Shown: positions 53,391 through 62,293 of the stretch, in pieces
Numbering within the stretch: position 1 is the first letter of the stretch
Layout of the letters: each line of letters opens with the position of its first letter
Origin: Gluconobacter japonicus
Lineage (GTDB): Bacteria > Pseudomonadota > Alphaproteobacteria > Acetobacterales > Acetobacteraceae
Direction of reading: 5' to 3'
Assembly: GCF_002723975.1 (NCBI RefSeq)
Contig: NZ_BEWO01000004.1
Span: 1-64,000, forward strand
Length of the DNA stretch: 64,000 nt
Notes under the pieces: model-generated
The model's database searches: none
What the model was told of the DNA's origin: nothing
What the model saw: only the letters and a program-made list of their open reading frames with translations
Translations under genes and position numbers: made by a program

Positions 53391-54815
53391 ATGTTCGGCC
53401 TGTCGGCTTTATTTCTTGCGCGCTTCCAGTTCGCGTTCACAGTCGGGTTTCACATCGTGTTCCCGGCATTCTCGATCGGGCTCGCTGCCTATCTTGCCGT
53501 TCTTGAAGGCCTCTGGCTCAAGACCGGACGCAGCGCTTACCTGGACCTCTTCAAATACTGGTTGAAAATCTTCTCCGTCGTCTTCGCGATGGGTGTGGTT
53601 TCCGGTCTGGTCATGTCCTACGAGTTTGGCACCAACTGGTCCCAGTTCTCGCAGAAGGCTGGCCCCATTCTTGGCCCGATGCTGGCCTATGAAGTGATGA
53701 CGGCCTTCTTCCTTGAAGCCGGGTTCCTCGGCGTCATGATGTTTGGCCTGAACCGCGTGGGCAAAGGACTGCATTTCGGTGCAACCTGCATGGTCTCGAT
53801 CGGCACGCTGATTTCCATGACGTGGATTCTCGCCTCCAACTCCTGGATGCAGACGCCACAGGGCTACATCATTGATGAAGCTACGGGGCGTTTCCTGCCG
53901 GGCAACTGGTGGCAGATCATCTTCAACCCGTCCTTCCCGTTCCGCCTCGTGCATATGGGACTGGCAGCCTTCCTGTCCGTCGCGTTCATCGTGGCTGGCG
54001 TCGCTGGCTGGCATCTGCTGAAGGCACGTCGTGAAGACCGTCAGGCGTCCGAACAGGTCCGCCTGATGTTCTCCATGGCTATGTGGATGGCCGCGATCGT
54101 TGCCCCGGTTCAGTTTCTGGCCGGTGACACGCAGGGTCTGAACACACTGGAATACCAGCCTGCCAAGATCGCCGCGATGGAAGGTGACTGGGAGTCCGAA
54201 GGTCGCGCGCCGGAAATCCTGTTCGGTATTCCGGACATGGAAAACGAGACGACGCACTACAAGGTCCAGATCCCGCTCCTCGGCTCCCTGATCCTGACGC
54301 ACAGCCTTGATGGCAAGGTGCCGGGCCTGAAGGACTATCCGAAGGATCTGCGCCCGTACTCGCCCCTGCTGTTCTTCTCCTTCCGCATCATGATCGCGCT
54401 TGGTTCGCTCATGGTTCTGGTGGGCCTGTGGTCCCTGTTCCTGCGCTGGAAGGGCAGCCTGTACGACAACGCTCTGCTGCATCGCGTGGCGCTCTGGATG
54501 TCTCCGGCGGGCTTCATCGCTCTGCTCTGCGGCTGGATCACGACGGAAGTGGGTCGTCAGCCATACACTGTTTACGGTCTGCTCAAGACATCTGACAGTG
54601 TGTCAGAAATCGCCCTGCCGAGCATGGCAACGTCCATGATCGCCTTCGTGATCGTGTACTTCATCGTTTTCACAGGCGGTATCACGATCCTGCTGCGCAG
54701 CTTTGCCCAGGAGCCTCATTCGGGTGAAGAGGGTCCGTCCGAGCACGAGCCGCACATGTCTGCCGGTACGACGCAGGTGTCTCACCATCCCCACAATGCT
54801 GGTCTGGCGGAGTAA
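53391..54815 (+). CDS. cioA: cyanide-insensitive quinol oxidase subunit I
   Basis: A 474-residue CydA-family subunit, short for the family, which is typical of the CIO branch with a short Q loop. Heme ligands are in FQFAFTVGFHIVFP and SYEFGTNWSQF regions, and GWITTEVGRQPYTVYG is conserved. It oxidises ubiquinol and reduces oxygen without pumping protons, supporting fast overflow oxidation in acetic acid bacteria. cioB follows after six bases. Confidence 0.94.
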   Translation: MFGLSALFLARFQFAFTVGFHIVFPAFSIGLAAYLAVLEGLWLKTGRSAYLDLFKYWLKIFSVVFAMGVVSGLVMSYEFGTNWSQFSQKAGPILGPMLAYEVMTAFFLEAGFLGVMMFGLNRVGKGLHFGATCMVSIGTLISMTWILASNSWMQTPQGYIIDEATGRFLPGNWWQIIFNPSFPFRLVHMGLAAFLSVAFIVAGVAGWHLLKARREDRQASEQVRLMFSMAMWMAAIVAPVQFLAGDTQGLNTLEYQPAKIAAMEGDWESEGRAPEILFGIPDMENETTHYKVQIPLLGSLILTHSLDGKVPGLKDYPKDLRPYSPLLFFSFRIMIALGSLMVLVGLWSLFLRWKGSLYDNALLHRVALWMSPAGFIALLCGWITTEVGRQPYTVYGLLKTSDSVSEIALPSMATSMIAFVIVYFIVFTGGITILLRSFAQEPHSGEEGPSEHEPHMSAGTTQVSHHPHNAGLAE

Positions 54816-54821
54816 GCGATC

Positions 54822-55847
54822 ATGACCGAATCCGCCGCCTTCTGGCTTCCCGTGGTCTGGGCCGTTCTCGCGGCCTCTGCCATCTTCCTCTACGTCATCC
54901 TTGACGGCTTTGACCTTGGCATCGGCGTCCTGTTCCTCAAGGAACGCGATCACGATCACCGCAACGTCATGGTCAACACGGTCGCTCCTGTCTGGGACGG
55001 CAACGAAACCTGGATGATCTTTGGGGGCGCCGCACTCTACGGCGTCTTCCCGGTCGCTTACGGCACGATCCTTCCCGCGCTGTACCTGCCGATCCTGTTC
55101 ATGCTGCTGGCTCTCATCCTGCGCGGCGTCTCTTTCGAGTTCCGCTTCAAGATGAAGTCCGCACGGTCACAGCTTTTCTGGGACGCATCGTTCTGCGGTG
55201 GCTCCATCGTCGCGGCGTTCATGCAGGGTGTCATCCTTGGCACGCTCGTTCAGGGCATCCCGGTCCAGAACAACGTCTTCGTTGGCACATCCCTCGACTG
55301 GGTCACGCCGTTTGCCCTGTTCTGTGGTGCTGCCGTGACCATCGGCTATGCGCTTCTAGGCTCCACATGGCTGATCTGGCGCTGTGAGGGCGAACTTCAA
55401 GACACAATGCGTCGCGTTTCCTACACGCTCGCAGGCCTGATGTTGCTGACGATCGTGGCTGTGTCCGTCTGGACGCCGCAGCTTCACACGACCTACATGC
55501 AACACTGGCTCGAATGGCCGCAGCTTGCTCTGGTTCTGCCGGTTCCGGTGGCTGTCGTAGCTGTTGCCGGGGCACTGTTCCTGGGCCTGCGTAACCGCAA
55601 GTCGCACCTGCTGCCGTTCATCTCGACGCTCGGTCTGTTCTTCCTGTGCTTCTCCGGACTGGGGATCAATGTCTGGCCGTACATCGTACCGCCGACCATC
55701 ACCATCTGGCAGGCTTCTTCCCCGCCGAGCAGTCAGGCTTTCGTCCTGTTTGGCGCCATGTTCCTGCTGCCGGTCATTCTCGGATACACGATCTATTCCT
55801 ATTACGTGTTCCGCGGAAAAGTGACAGCAGAGCATCACTACCACTGA
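54822..55847 (+). CDS. cioB: cyanide-insensitive quinol oxidase subunit II
   Basis: A 341-residue CydB-family subunit with multiple membrane helices and the family start VVWAVLAASAIFLYVILDGFDLGIG. It stabilises the CioA hemes. A DUF2474 peptide gene follows after 19 bases. Confidence 0.94.
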   Translation: MTESAAFWLPVVWAVLAASAIFLYVILDGFDLGIGVLFLKERDHDHRNVMVNTVAPVWDGNETWMIFGGAALYGVFPVAYGTILPALYLPILFMLLALILRGVSFEFRFKMKSARSQLFWDASFCGGSIVAAFMQGVILGTLVQGIPVQNNVFVGTSLDWVTPFALFCGAAVTIGYALLGSTWLIWRCEGELQDTMRRVSYTLAGLMLLTIVAVSVWTPQLHTTYMQHWLEWPQLALVLPVPVAVVAVAGALFLGLRNRKSHLLPFISTLGLFFLCFSGLGINVWPYIVPPTITIWQASSPPSSQAFVLFGAMFLLPVILGYTIYSYYVFRGKVTAEHHYH

Positions 55848-55866
55848 TTTTCCGGGAGTTCGGACC

Positions 55867-56022
55867 ATGAGAATCGAGTACGGAAAACCCGATCAGAAAA
55901 CAGGCCCCGTCGCCTGGATGAAACGGGTCGGGTGGTTCGTTCTTTTCTGGGCCAGCGGCGTTCTCGTCGTTGGCGTGGGAGCCGAACTCCTCAAGAAAAT
56001 CATTTTCGGCGGTCATCACTGA
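55867..56022 (+). CDS. DUF2474 small membrane protein of the bd oxidase
   Basis: A 51-residue protein: MRIEYGKPDQKTG, then WMKRVGWFVLFWASGVLVVG forming one membrane helix, ending HH. DUF2474 genes lie directly after cydAB/cioAB and probably play the role of CydX. GGGAGTT lies eight bases before the ATG. It falls between cioB and a strong terminator. Confidence 0.85.
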   Translation: MRIEYGKPDQKTGPVAWMKRVGWFVLFWASGVLVVGVGAELLKKIIFGGHH

Positions 56023-56035
56023 CCTGCCCCGGAAC

Positions 56036-56069
56036 AAAAAACCCCGCCTTACAAAGGCGGGGTTTTTTG
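56036..56069. terminator. bidirectional terminator after the cio operon
   Basis: ACCCCGCC and GGCGGGGT form a perfect eight-base stem around TTACAAA, with AAAAAA before and TTTTTT after. It serves cioAB-DUF2474 and the convergent gloB. Confidence 0.9.
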
Positions 56070-56075
56070 TTACCG

Positions 56076-56792
56076 TCAGAACGTATCTTTCTGACGTCTC
56101 AGTTCCGCAAAGCGCGCCACATCTGGTGCTCTCAGAAACGGATTTGTCGCCCGTTCGGTACCAAGAGACACCGGCAATGTCGGGCGTCCTGCTTCCAGAA
56201 GCGTTTCGACTTCGGCTGCCCGCACCCTGAGCGCTGCATTGTCCGGATCAACATGCAGCGCGAAAGCAATGTTGGAGCGCGTGTATTCGTGCCCAGCGCA
56301 GACCAGCGTGTCCTCTGGAAAAGCATCATAACGATGCAGACTCCGGAACAGCTCTTCCGCCGTTCCTTCCAGTAGACGCCCACAGCCAGCGCTGAAAAGA
56401 ACATCTCCACAGAAAAGCGCTGGCACTTCCGGAACAACATAGGACAGATGCCCCACAGCATGGCCCGGCGTCAGCAGAACCTCTACGGCCACGTCGCCAA
56501 TGAAAAACGTGTCTCCATCTTCTAGACCACGATCCAGTCGAGGCAGCCATTCCGGCTTCTGTGATGGACCGAAGACCTTCGCCCTGTATCGGTCCCGCAA
56601 AGCGTCAACACCACCCGTATGATCCGCGTGATGATGCGTCAGCAAAATCAGATCCAGTCGCCCCTCACCCAGAGCATCCATGACCGGTCCGACCTCTCCC
56701 GGGTCCACGACAGCGCGCGCCCCATCCCCTGCCGTCAGAAGCCAGACATAATTGTCTGACAGAACCGGGATAGACTGAATATCGAGTGACAT
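56076..56792 (-). CDS. gloB: hydroxyacylglutathione hydrolase (glyoxalase II)
   Basis: A 238-residue metallo-beta-lactamase fold enzyme that hydrolyses S-lactoylglutathione. The metal motif LTHHHADHTGGVD and later TPGHAVGHLSYV, FCGDVLFSAGCGR and CAGHEYT are intact. The open frame upstream is rejected because the ATG at MSLDIQSIP is the family start. It is divergent from a methyltransferase gene by 41 bases, a common arrangement. Confidence 0.92.
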   Translation of the reverse strand: MSLDIQSIPVLSDNYVWLLTAGDGARAVVDPGEVGPVMDALGEGRLDLILLTHHHADHTGGVDALRDRYRAKVFGPSQKPEWLPRLDRGLEDGDTFFIGDVAVEVLLTPGHAVGHLSYVVPEVPALFCGDVLFSAGCGRLLEGTAEELFRSLHRYDAFPEDTLVCAGHEYTRSNIAFALHVDPDNAALRVRAAEVETLLEAGRPTLPVSLGTERATNPFLRAPDVARFAELRRQKDTF

Positions 56793-56833
56793 GACGGTTC
56801 CTTTGGTCTTCGCTTGCTGATTAGATACATACC

Positions 56834-57550
56834 ATGCTGACGCGCCTGACACGTACCCGTTCCGAAGATGCCGCGACCTTCTACGGAAGCCGGACAGGCA
56901 CGCACACTGCGGCACTTCTGAACCAGAGGTTGCAAGCACTGGTGCCGGATCTGCAAACACGCCGCCTTCTCGGCATCGGTTATCCCGGCCCTTATCTCCC
57001 ATCCCATGCAGCCTACGCTGTCTCAGCCCGCCTTCAGCATCCGCAGACACAGAATGCTTTCCCGCATATCGCTCAGGATTGCATGGTTGATAGCGGACGA
57101 CTGCCTTTCGATGATCTGTCGATGGAAGCCATCATGGTTATTCATGGCATGGAGTTTACCCGATCGGCACCGGATTTCCTCCGGTCCATCTGGAAAGTCA
57201 TGACCGATGATGGCGTCCTGATCCTCGTTGTCCCCAACCGGTCAGGATGCTGGGCCCATACGAATGCAACCCCTTTCGGGCATGGAACGCCCTTCAGCAC
57301 AGGCCAGATCACGCGACTTCTTGAACAGGGGCTTTTCCGCATCGAGCAGCATACGGGCGCCCTCATGACGCCACCGGCCCTGCTTTCAGGTCTTTCAGGA
57401 GCCCTCCCCGAACGACTTGGAAAAATAGCCCGGTTTCCCTGCGCCGGCGTCCATATCGTGCTGGCCCGCAAAAACATTTATGCAGGACTGCCTCTCATGG
57501 AGGAAAAAAGCCGCGTAGCCATTCCCAGACAGGTTGCGGAACCTGCCTGA
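56834..57550 (+). CDS. class I SAM-dependent methyltransferase
   Basis: A 238-residue protein of the Methyltransf_11 group found next to gloB in Alphaproteobacteria. RRLLGIGYPGPYLPSHA is the SAM-binding loop (usually LGxGyG), RLPFDDLSMEAIMVIHGME is motif II, and the GVLILVVPNRSGCWA segment is typical. Substrate unknown. It ends 61 bases before psd. Confidence 0.8.
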   Translation: MLTRLTRTRSEDAATFYGSRTGTHTAALLNQRLQALVPDLQTRRLLGIGYPGPYLPSHAAYAVSARLQHPQTQNAFPHIAQDCMVDSGRLPFDDLSMEAIMVIHGMEFTRSAPDFLRSIWKVMTDDGVLILVVPNRSGCWAHTNATPFGHGTPFSTGQITRLLEQGLFRIEQHTGALMTPPALLSGLSGALPERLGKIARFPCAGVHIVLARKNIYAGLPLMEEKSRVAIPRQVAEPA

Positions 57551-57611
57551 AAAACGCCTTCTTTGTGGCGAATTCTTGACCCAAACTCCCTGTGCCGTAA
57601 GAGTGCGTCCC

Positions 57612-58289
57612 ATGTCGTTGATCCAGTCCTTCAAGCTCGTCCTGTCGCCGCCGCATCGCGCCGCGACTCCTTTCCTCGCCGCCGGCGCCCTCGTCGGGCT
57701 CATCGGTCGCGCGACGCCATGGCGCTGCACGCGCCTTCTCGGCAAGACAGGCATCGCGTTCTCCGCGTTCTGCCTGTACTTCTTCCGCGACCCGAAGCGC
57801 ACCCCCCCGCCGGGCGCGAACCTGGTTCTGGCCTCAGCCGATGGCCGCGTGACAGGCGTTTCGCTGGTTTCGCCACCGCCCGCTCTGGAAATGGGCAGCA
57901 CACCCGTCTGGCGCGTTTCGACGTTCCTGTCCGTGCTGGATGTTCACATCAACCGTATGCCAGCCGCCGGTCAGGTCACGAAAATCGCCTACCATGCAGG
58001 CAAGTTCCTGAACGCCAGCCTCGACAAGGCTTCCGAACACAACGAGCGCAACGAAATCCGCCTGACACTTCCAGACGGCCGCAATATCGGGGTCGTGCAG
58101 ATTGCTGGCCTGATTGCCCGTCGTATCCTGTGCTTCGTTGAAGAAGGCGACCATCTGGAAGCAGGCGAGCGTTTCGGTCTGATCCGGTTCGGCTCCCGTA
58201 CTGACGTGTATCTGCCACCAGGTGTTGAACCGATTGTCGTCGAAGGTCAGACCATGATCGGGGGCGAAACCGTCCTGGCGAAGCTCTGA
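57612..58289 (+). CDS. psd: phosphatidylserine decarboxylase, short (PSD-A) type
   Basis: A 225-residue pyruvoyl-dependent enzyme. Motifs FFRDPKRTPPPG, STFLSVLDVHINRMP and the self-cleavage region RFGSRTDVYLP (the Ser of GS becomes the pyruvoyl group) are present. It makes phosphatidylethanolamine. pssA follows by 14 bases, so the two pathway steps are cotranscribed. Earlier open frame overlaps the methyltransferase and is rejected. Confidence 0.93.
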   Translation: MSLIQSFKLVLSPPHRAATPFLAAGALVGLIGRATPWRCTRLLGKTGIAFSAFCLYFFRDPKRTPPPGANLVLASADGRVTGVSLVSPPPALEMGSTPVWRVSTFLSVLDVHINRMPAAGQVTKIAYHAGKFLNASLDKASEHNERNEIRLTLPDGRNIGVVQIAGLIARRILCFVEEGDHLEAGERFGLIRFGSRTDVYLPPGVEPIVVEGQTMIGGETVLAKL

Positions 58290-58303
58290 GCCAGAACGCC
58301 TCC

Positions 58304-59185
58304 ATGACCACTCCTGAAACGGCGGATATCTCCCGTCCTGCCCGCCGACGTCGCATCCGACGCAGGCTCCGCCGTATGGGACGGACTCCCCGCACACGCG
58401 TGCGGGGTCCGTCCTTTAACCGGCTGATTCCCAACATCCTGACCATGCTCGGCCTCTGCGCCGGGCTGAGCGGGATGCGCTTTGCACTGGAGCATCGTTT
58501 CGCCCATGCGGCGGTCGCTCTTCTCATCGCAGCCTGCATCGACGGACTGGATGGCCGGATCGCGCGCCTCCTTCGCGGAACCACACGGTTCGGCGCAGAG
58601 TTCGACAGCCTGTCGGATTTCGTGTGCTTTGGCGTCGCCCCCTCTTTTGTGCTGCTGATGTGGTGCCTGGAAGATGCCGGACGTTATGCTTTCGTGCCGT
58701 GCATCATGTTCACGGTCTGCATGGCGCTGCGTCTGGCACGCTTCAATGCCAGCCTTGATGATGACGACAAGCCGGACTACTCCGCGAATTTCTTCACGGG
58801 CGTTCCCGCTCCTGCCGGTGCAGGCATCGTACTGTTCCCGGTCTTTCTTGGGCTGGAAGCAGACCGCATGCATGCCGAAGGACTGTCGGCTTTTGCACGT
58901 GAACCGATCGTTTCCGCCATCTGCCTTATCCTGACGGCCCTTCTTCTTGTGTCCACGCTTCCTGTGTGGTCCTTCAAGAACTTCAAGGTTCCAGCCCGAT
59001 ATGTACTGCCCCTGATGCTGGGAACCGGCCTCTATGCCGCTGTTCTCGTTGCTGATCCTTGGGGGGCACTGGCTGCGGCAGGTCTGTTCTATGTCGCCAT
59101 TCTGCCGTTTTCCCGCCGTTCCTATCACCGGCTGAGAAAAGCCGCCGAGGATATGTCGGAAACGGTGGACGAAGAGCCCGCCTGA
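58304..59185 (+). CDS. pssA: CDP-diacylglycerol--serine O-phosphatidyltransferase
   Basis: A 293-residue integral membrane CDP-alcohol phosphotransferase. The catalytic motif DGRIARLLRGTTRFGAEFDS (DGx2ARx8Gx3Dx3D) is intact. It makes phosphatidylserine for psd. An Arg-rich N terminus precedes the first helix. A strong terminator follows. Confidence 0.93.
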   Translation: MTTPETADISRPARRRRIRRRLRRMGRTPRTRVRGPSFNRLIPNILTMLGLCAGLSGMRFALEHRFAHAAVALLIAACIDGLDGRIARLLRGTTRFGAEFDSLSDFVCFGVAPSFVLLMWCLEDAGRYAFVPCIMFTVCMALRLARFNASLDDDDKPDYSANFFTGVPAPAGAGIVLFPVFLGLEADRMHAEGLSAFAREPIVSAICLILTALLLVSTLPVWSFKNFKVPARYVLPLMLGTGLYAAVLVADPWGALAAAGLFYVAILPFSRRSYHRLRKAAEDMSETVDEEPA

Positions 59186-59190
59186 AACAT

Positions 59191-59222
59191 AAAAAGCCGC
59201 CGGGATGTCCGGCGGCTTTTTT
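59191..59222. terminator. bidirectional terminator after pssA
   Basis: AAGCCGCCGG and CCGGCGGCTT form a perfect ten-base stem around a GATGT loop, with A run before and T run after. It separates pssA from the convergent fructokinase gene. Confidence 0.9.
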
Positions 59223-59262
59223 AATGCCTGACAAACCGGAAAATCCGGCTTCCCAGAAGTTT

Positions 59263-60198
59263 TTACTCTGTCACATCCCACAGCCATGCAGCGCCGCGAA
59301 CGCCAGAGCTGTCACCATGCAGGTTCTTCACGATCGGCGTCGTGCAAACCGGCGTAATAACGTGCTTGCTCAACAGCGGCGGAACGCGGTCATAAAGTGA
59401 CGCAAGGTTCGAAATCCCACCACCTAGAACAATAACGTCCGGATCAAGGAAGTTGATCGCCAGCGAACACGCACGGGCAAAACGCTCCATGTAACGGTTC
59501 AACGCTGCAATCGCAGCCTGATCCCCGTTCGCAGCAGCCTCTTCAATCCCAGCGGTGTTGCGGTTTCCTTCGCCCTTCCAGTCAGCAGCAAGAGCGGGTC
59601 CGGACAGGTAGCGCTCCATGCACCCCTTGTTCCCACAGAAGCACGGGCGTGGTTCACCGTCTTCTGGCAAAGGCCACGGAAGCGGAAGATGCCCCCACTC
59701 ACCGGCAATGTGATGGCGACCTTCAATCACGCGGCCATTATTCACAATGCCTGCGCCCATGCCGGTCCCGACGATGATACCGAATACTGTCTGAGCCCCC
59801 TTCGCCGCGCCATCTGCTGCTTCTGAAAGAGCGAAACAGTTCGCATCGTTCTCGGTGCGGACCGGACGGGCCAGAGCGGATTCCAGATCCATGCCGAAAG
59901 GCTGATCATTCAGCCACGTCGCATTGGCATTCTTGATCAGGCCCGTTTCCGGAGAAATGGATCCCGGAATACCAATGCCCAGCGTGGACGTGCTCTGACC
60001 GGCGGAGACCCGGTGGCTTGGTACAGCCCCCAGACGATGGTCCACACTCGTTACGAGGTCACGGATCGCAAGAATAGCTTCCGGATAGACACCCGGATTA
60101 GGAATTCGCTCACGCAGGACAAGATCGCCCTGGCGATTGAGAACTGCAATCTCGATCTTCGTTCCACCAAGATCGATACCAAGGCGATAGTCAGCCAT
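59263..60198 (-). CDS. ROK-family fructokinase
   Basis: A 311-residue sugar kinase. N-terminal ATP motif GIDLGGTKIEIAVLN, IGIPGSISPETGLIKNANATW, the catalytic Asp in RTENDANCFALSEA, and the ROK zinc motif CFCGNKGCMERYLSG with upstream EWGH are all present. The sequence is closest in pattern to fructokinase/mannokinase ROK enzymes. It would phosphorylate intracellular fructose in a genus that lacks a complete EMP pathway. Confidence 0.86.
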   Translation of the reverse strand: MADYRLGIDLGGTKIEIAVLNRQGDLVLRERIPNPGVYPEAILAIRDLVTSVDHRLGAVPSHRVSAGQSTSTLGIGIPGSISPETGLIKNANATWLNDQPFGMDLESALARPVRTENDANCFALSEAADGAAKGAQTVFGIIVGTGMGAGIVNNGRVIEGRHHIAGEWGHLPLPWPLPEDGEPRPCFCGNKGCMERYLSGPALAADWKGEGNRNTAGIEEAAANGDQAAIAALNRYMERFARACSLAINFLDPDVIVLGGGISNLASLYDRVPPLLSKHVITPVCTTPIVKNLHGDSSGVRGAAWLWDVTE

Positions 60199-60371
60199 CT
60201 CATGCCCTGTACTGTTTTAACGGCCCCCGAAACGGGGAACCAGAAACGGATTAACGCACTGTATGCGCCCGTCTGCTTGAACGGGAAAGCCTCTGCGGGC
60301 AAGCTGTCCCATCACAAAAAATCAATATTTCTGTTTTTAGCCGGAGACCTGAGTGCGGGAGCCGATCTGTT

Positions 60372-60857
60372 TCAACGCCCGGCCAGCCGCTGCAAACCCA
60401 GAAGAATGTCCTGCGGAGATGGCGGACAACCAGGAATAGACCGGCGAACCTGGGTCAAAGCCCTGAGCCCCCCGATCGTGGCATAACCCGATCCGAACAC
60501 ACCCCCATCGACAGCACACGCGCCTACAGCCACCAGACTTTTCCCCGGCGGCATGGCGTTCCAGACGCGCTCAAGCATTTGCACGCAGGCCCGACTCATA
60601 GCCCCCGTCACCAGCAGCCAGTCTGCATCTGCCGGATCTGCCACACGCCTGAACCCATACCGATCCAGCGCAAAAGCAGAACCACAAAGACTTTCCACTT
60701 CCATGGCACAGCCTTCGCAGCCACCGGTCTCCAGCACATACAGACTGATCATGTCATTGTGTACGGAAGCCTCTTTGTCCGCAGAGGCTCTCCAGCGGGA
60801 CGCATCCATAAAGGCATGAAGGACACTCAGCGGTCCGGTCTTCTGAAACACACTCAC
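60372..60857 (-). CDS. complex I NuoB/HyfI-like small subunit of Ehr-like complex
   Basis: A 161-residue protein with four Cys of a proximal 4Fe-4S cluster: TGGCEGCAMEV (CxxC, hydrogenase type), VGACAVDGGV and IPGCPPSP. It thus resembles the small subunit of group 4 hydrogenases and complex I. It overlaps the large-subunit gene by four bases. No HyfH/NuoI ferredoxin gene lies between them, unlike in hyf operons. Confidence 0.82.
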   Translation of the reverse strand: MSVFQKTGPLSVLHAFMDASRWRASADKEASVHNDMISLYVLETGGCEGCAMEVESLCGSAFALDRYGFRRVADPADADWLLVTGAMSRACVQMLERVWNAMPPGKSLVAVGACAVDGGVFGSGYATIGGLRALTQVRRSIPGCPPSPQDILLGLQRLAGR

Positions 60858-62293
60858 ATCGCCACTCCCGAGGGAGACAGAGCCAGAGACCTCAGAGCCG
60901 CAGGCAGACCCTCCGGCAGTTCTCCCTTCAAAATATCCGGGAGAACAGACAGTAACGAAACCGCTGGATCACGAGCCTGAACGGCCTCGATCTTTCCGTG
61001 CCTGAGCCTCACCCAGTACCAGATATCGCCGCGGGCACCTTCAGCAGCACCAATACCTTCCTGCGTCGCCTCAGGTGCGGGCTCGTCATCATCCATGCCG
61101 ATACTGCCCAGAATACGCTGAATCAAAGCCAGAGAGTCGCGGATCTCGTTCAGACGCAAAGCATCTCTCGCCGCGCCATCACCCTCACTTGATCCTGTCG
61201 AGCGCAAAGCATCCAGCCGCATCCCGGCTTCCCGACGACGCACATCCAGACTTCGCCCCGAGGCTCTCCCCACCAGTCCACCTACTGCAAATTCCCGCGC
61301 CTGTGTCGGTGTCAGAACAGCAAGACCCTTCAGTCGTGGCGCAAAAACGGATTGCAGTTCCCGGAGTTGGGCCATGCGGGGCTGCATTGCACTCACAACA
61401 GCCTGTGCCAGCGGAACGATTTCCAGTCCTGCGCGAAAACCATCACACCGCACCAGATCCGTCAGGCGGCGGGACACACCCTGTTCAGCACAGGCGAAAG
61501 CAATCGCCTCACGCGCATGTTCGCAATGCGTCGCCAAAAGCCCCGCATCCACGGCTCTGGCCGTTCGCGCCATATCAAACAGGTGAACAGACATCCGCTC
61601 GATTTCCAGCAGGATCATCCAGCAATCCCGAACACCTGGACCGGGCTGCAAGCCGCGAGCCTGAGCCACAGCCCGGCAGAACGCGACCGGATGCGCCACA
61701 AATCCTCCGGCGGTCATCCGCGACACCAAAGGTAAAGCCTCCTCAGGTGTAAGGCCGATCATCCGGTGCAGCACACCCCGATGCGCCAGCCCCGCATTGA
61801 CGGACACCGCTTGCACTCGCCCCCGAACGACATCAAAGGACAGCTCCAGCGGACCCGTCAGACCCGACTTTTCAGCAGGCAGAACAGTACGCCCCGGAAC
61901 AGGACGCGCCGCCTGACCACCCGGGCCGGGACGGGAAGAGAGTGGCCACGTAGCTTCCCACACTCCTTCATCCAATGCAGGCTGCCCCTCCCCGGAGGCC
62001 CCCATCGCCTCAACACCCCAGAGATCATAAGCCACCCGCTCGCCCCATTCCGCCGCCGGGAAACGGGAAGACGGCGCAAGGTAACGACGGTCTTCTACTG
62101 CCGTGCTCGCCATCAGGGGGCAATCGCCTTTAAGCAGCAGAACATAGACACGGTGTTCATCAGCCCAGCAGGACAGAAGCGGCAATGTCGCACCCGGGGC
62201 AGCCAACATGGCTTCCCACTGCTCTGCATCCAGAGAATAATGAGACAGCGCGACACGCTCCCCGCTTCGGATAACCTTTCCCATGTCGCTCAT
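60854..62293 (-). CDS. HyfG/NuoCD-like large subunit lacking NiFe ligands
   Basis: A 479-residue protein: an N-terminal NuoC-like part (to about 150, with VYVLLLKGDCPLMASTAVED) and a C-terminal NuoD/hydrogenase-large-subunit-like part (AGLAHRGVLHRMIGLTPEEA, RMTAGGFVAHPVAFCRAVAQ, LEIERMSVHLFDMARTA). The L1 CGIC position reads TAGG and the C terminus lacks the CxxC of L2, so no NiFe site can form. It is typical of Ehr complexes. It overlaps the upstream gene by four bases. Confidence 0.85.
   Translation of the reverse strand: MSDMGKVIRSGERVALSHYSLDAEQWEAMLAAPGATLPLLSCWADEHRVYVLLLKGDCPLMASTAVEDRRYLAPSSRFPAAEWGERVAYDLWGVEAMGASGEGQPALDEGVWEATWPLSSRPGPGGQAARPVPGRTVLPAEKSGLTGPLELSFDVVRGRVQAVSVNAGLAHRGVLHRMIGLTPEEALPLVSRMTAGGFVAHPVAFCRAVAQARGLQPGPGVRDCWMILLEIERMSVHLFDMARTARAVDAGLLATHCEHAREAIAFACAEQGVSRRLTDLVRCDGFRAGLEIVPLAQAVVSAMQPRMAQLRELQSVFAPRLKGLAVLTPTQAREFAVGGLVGRASGRSLDVRRREAGMRLDALRSTGSSEGDGAARDALRLNEIRDSLALIQRILGSIGMDDDEPAPEATQEGIGAAEGARGDIWYWVRLRHGKIEAVQARDPAVSLLSVLPDILKGELPEGLPAALRSLALSPSGVAM

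Noticed and set aside
53409-54482. 357-codon open frame opposite cioA
   Set aside because: Antisense of a conserved membrane protein gene; His/Arg/Gln-rich with no motif.
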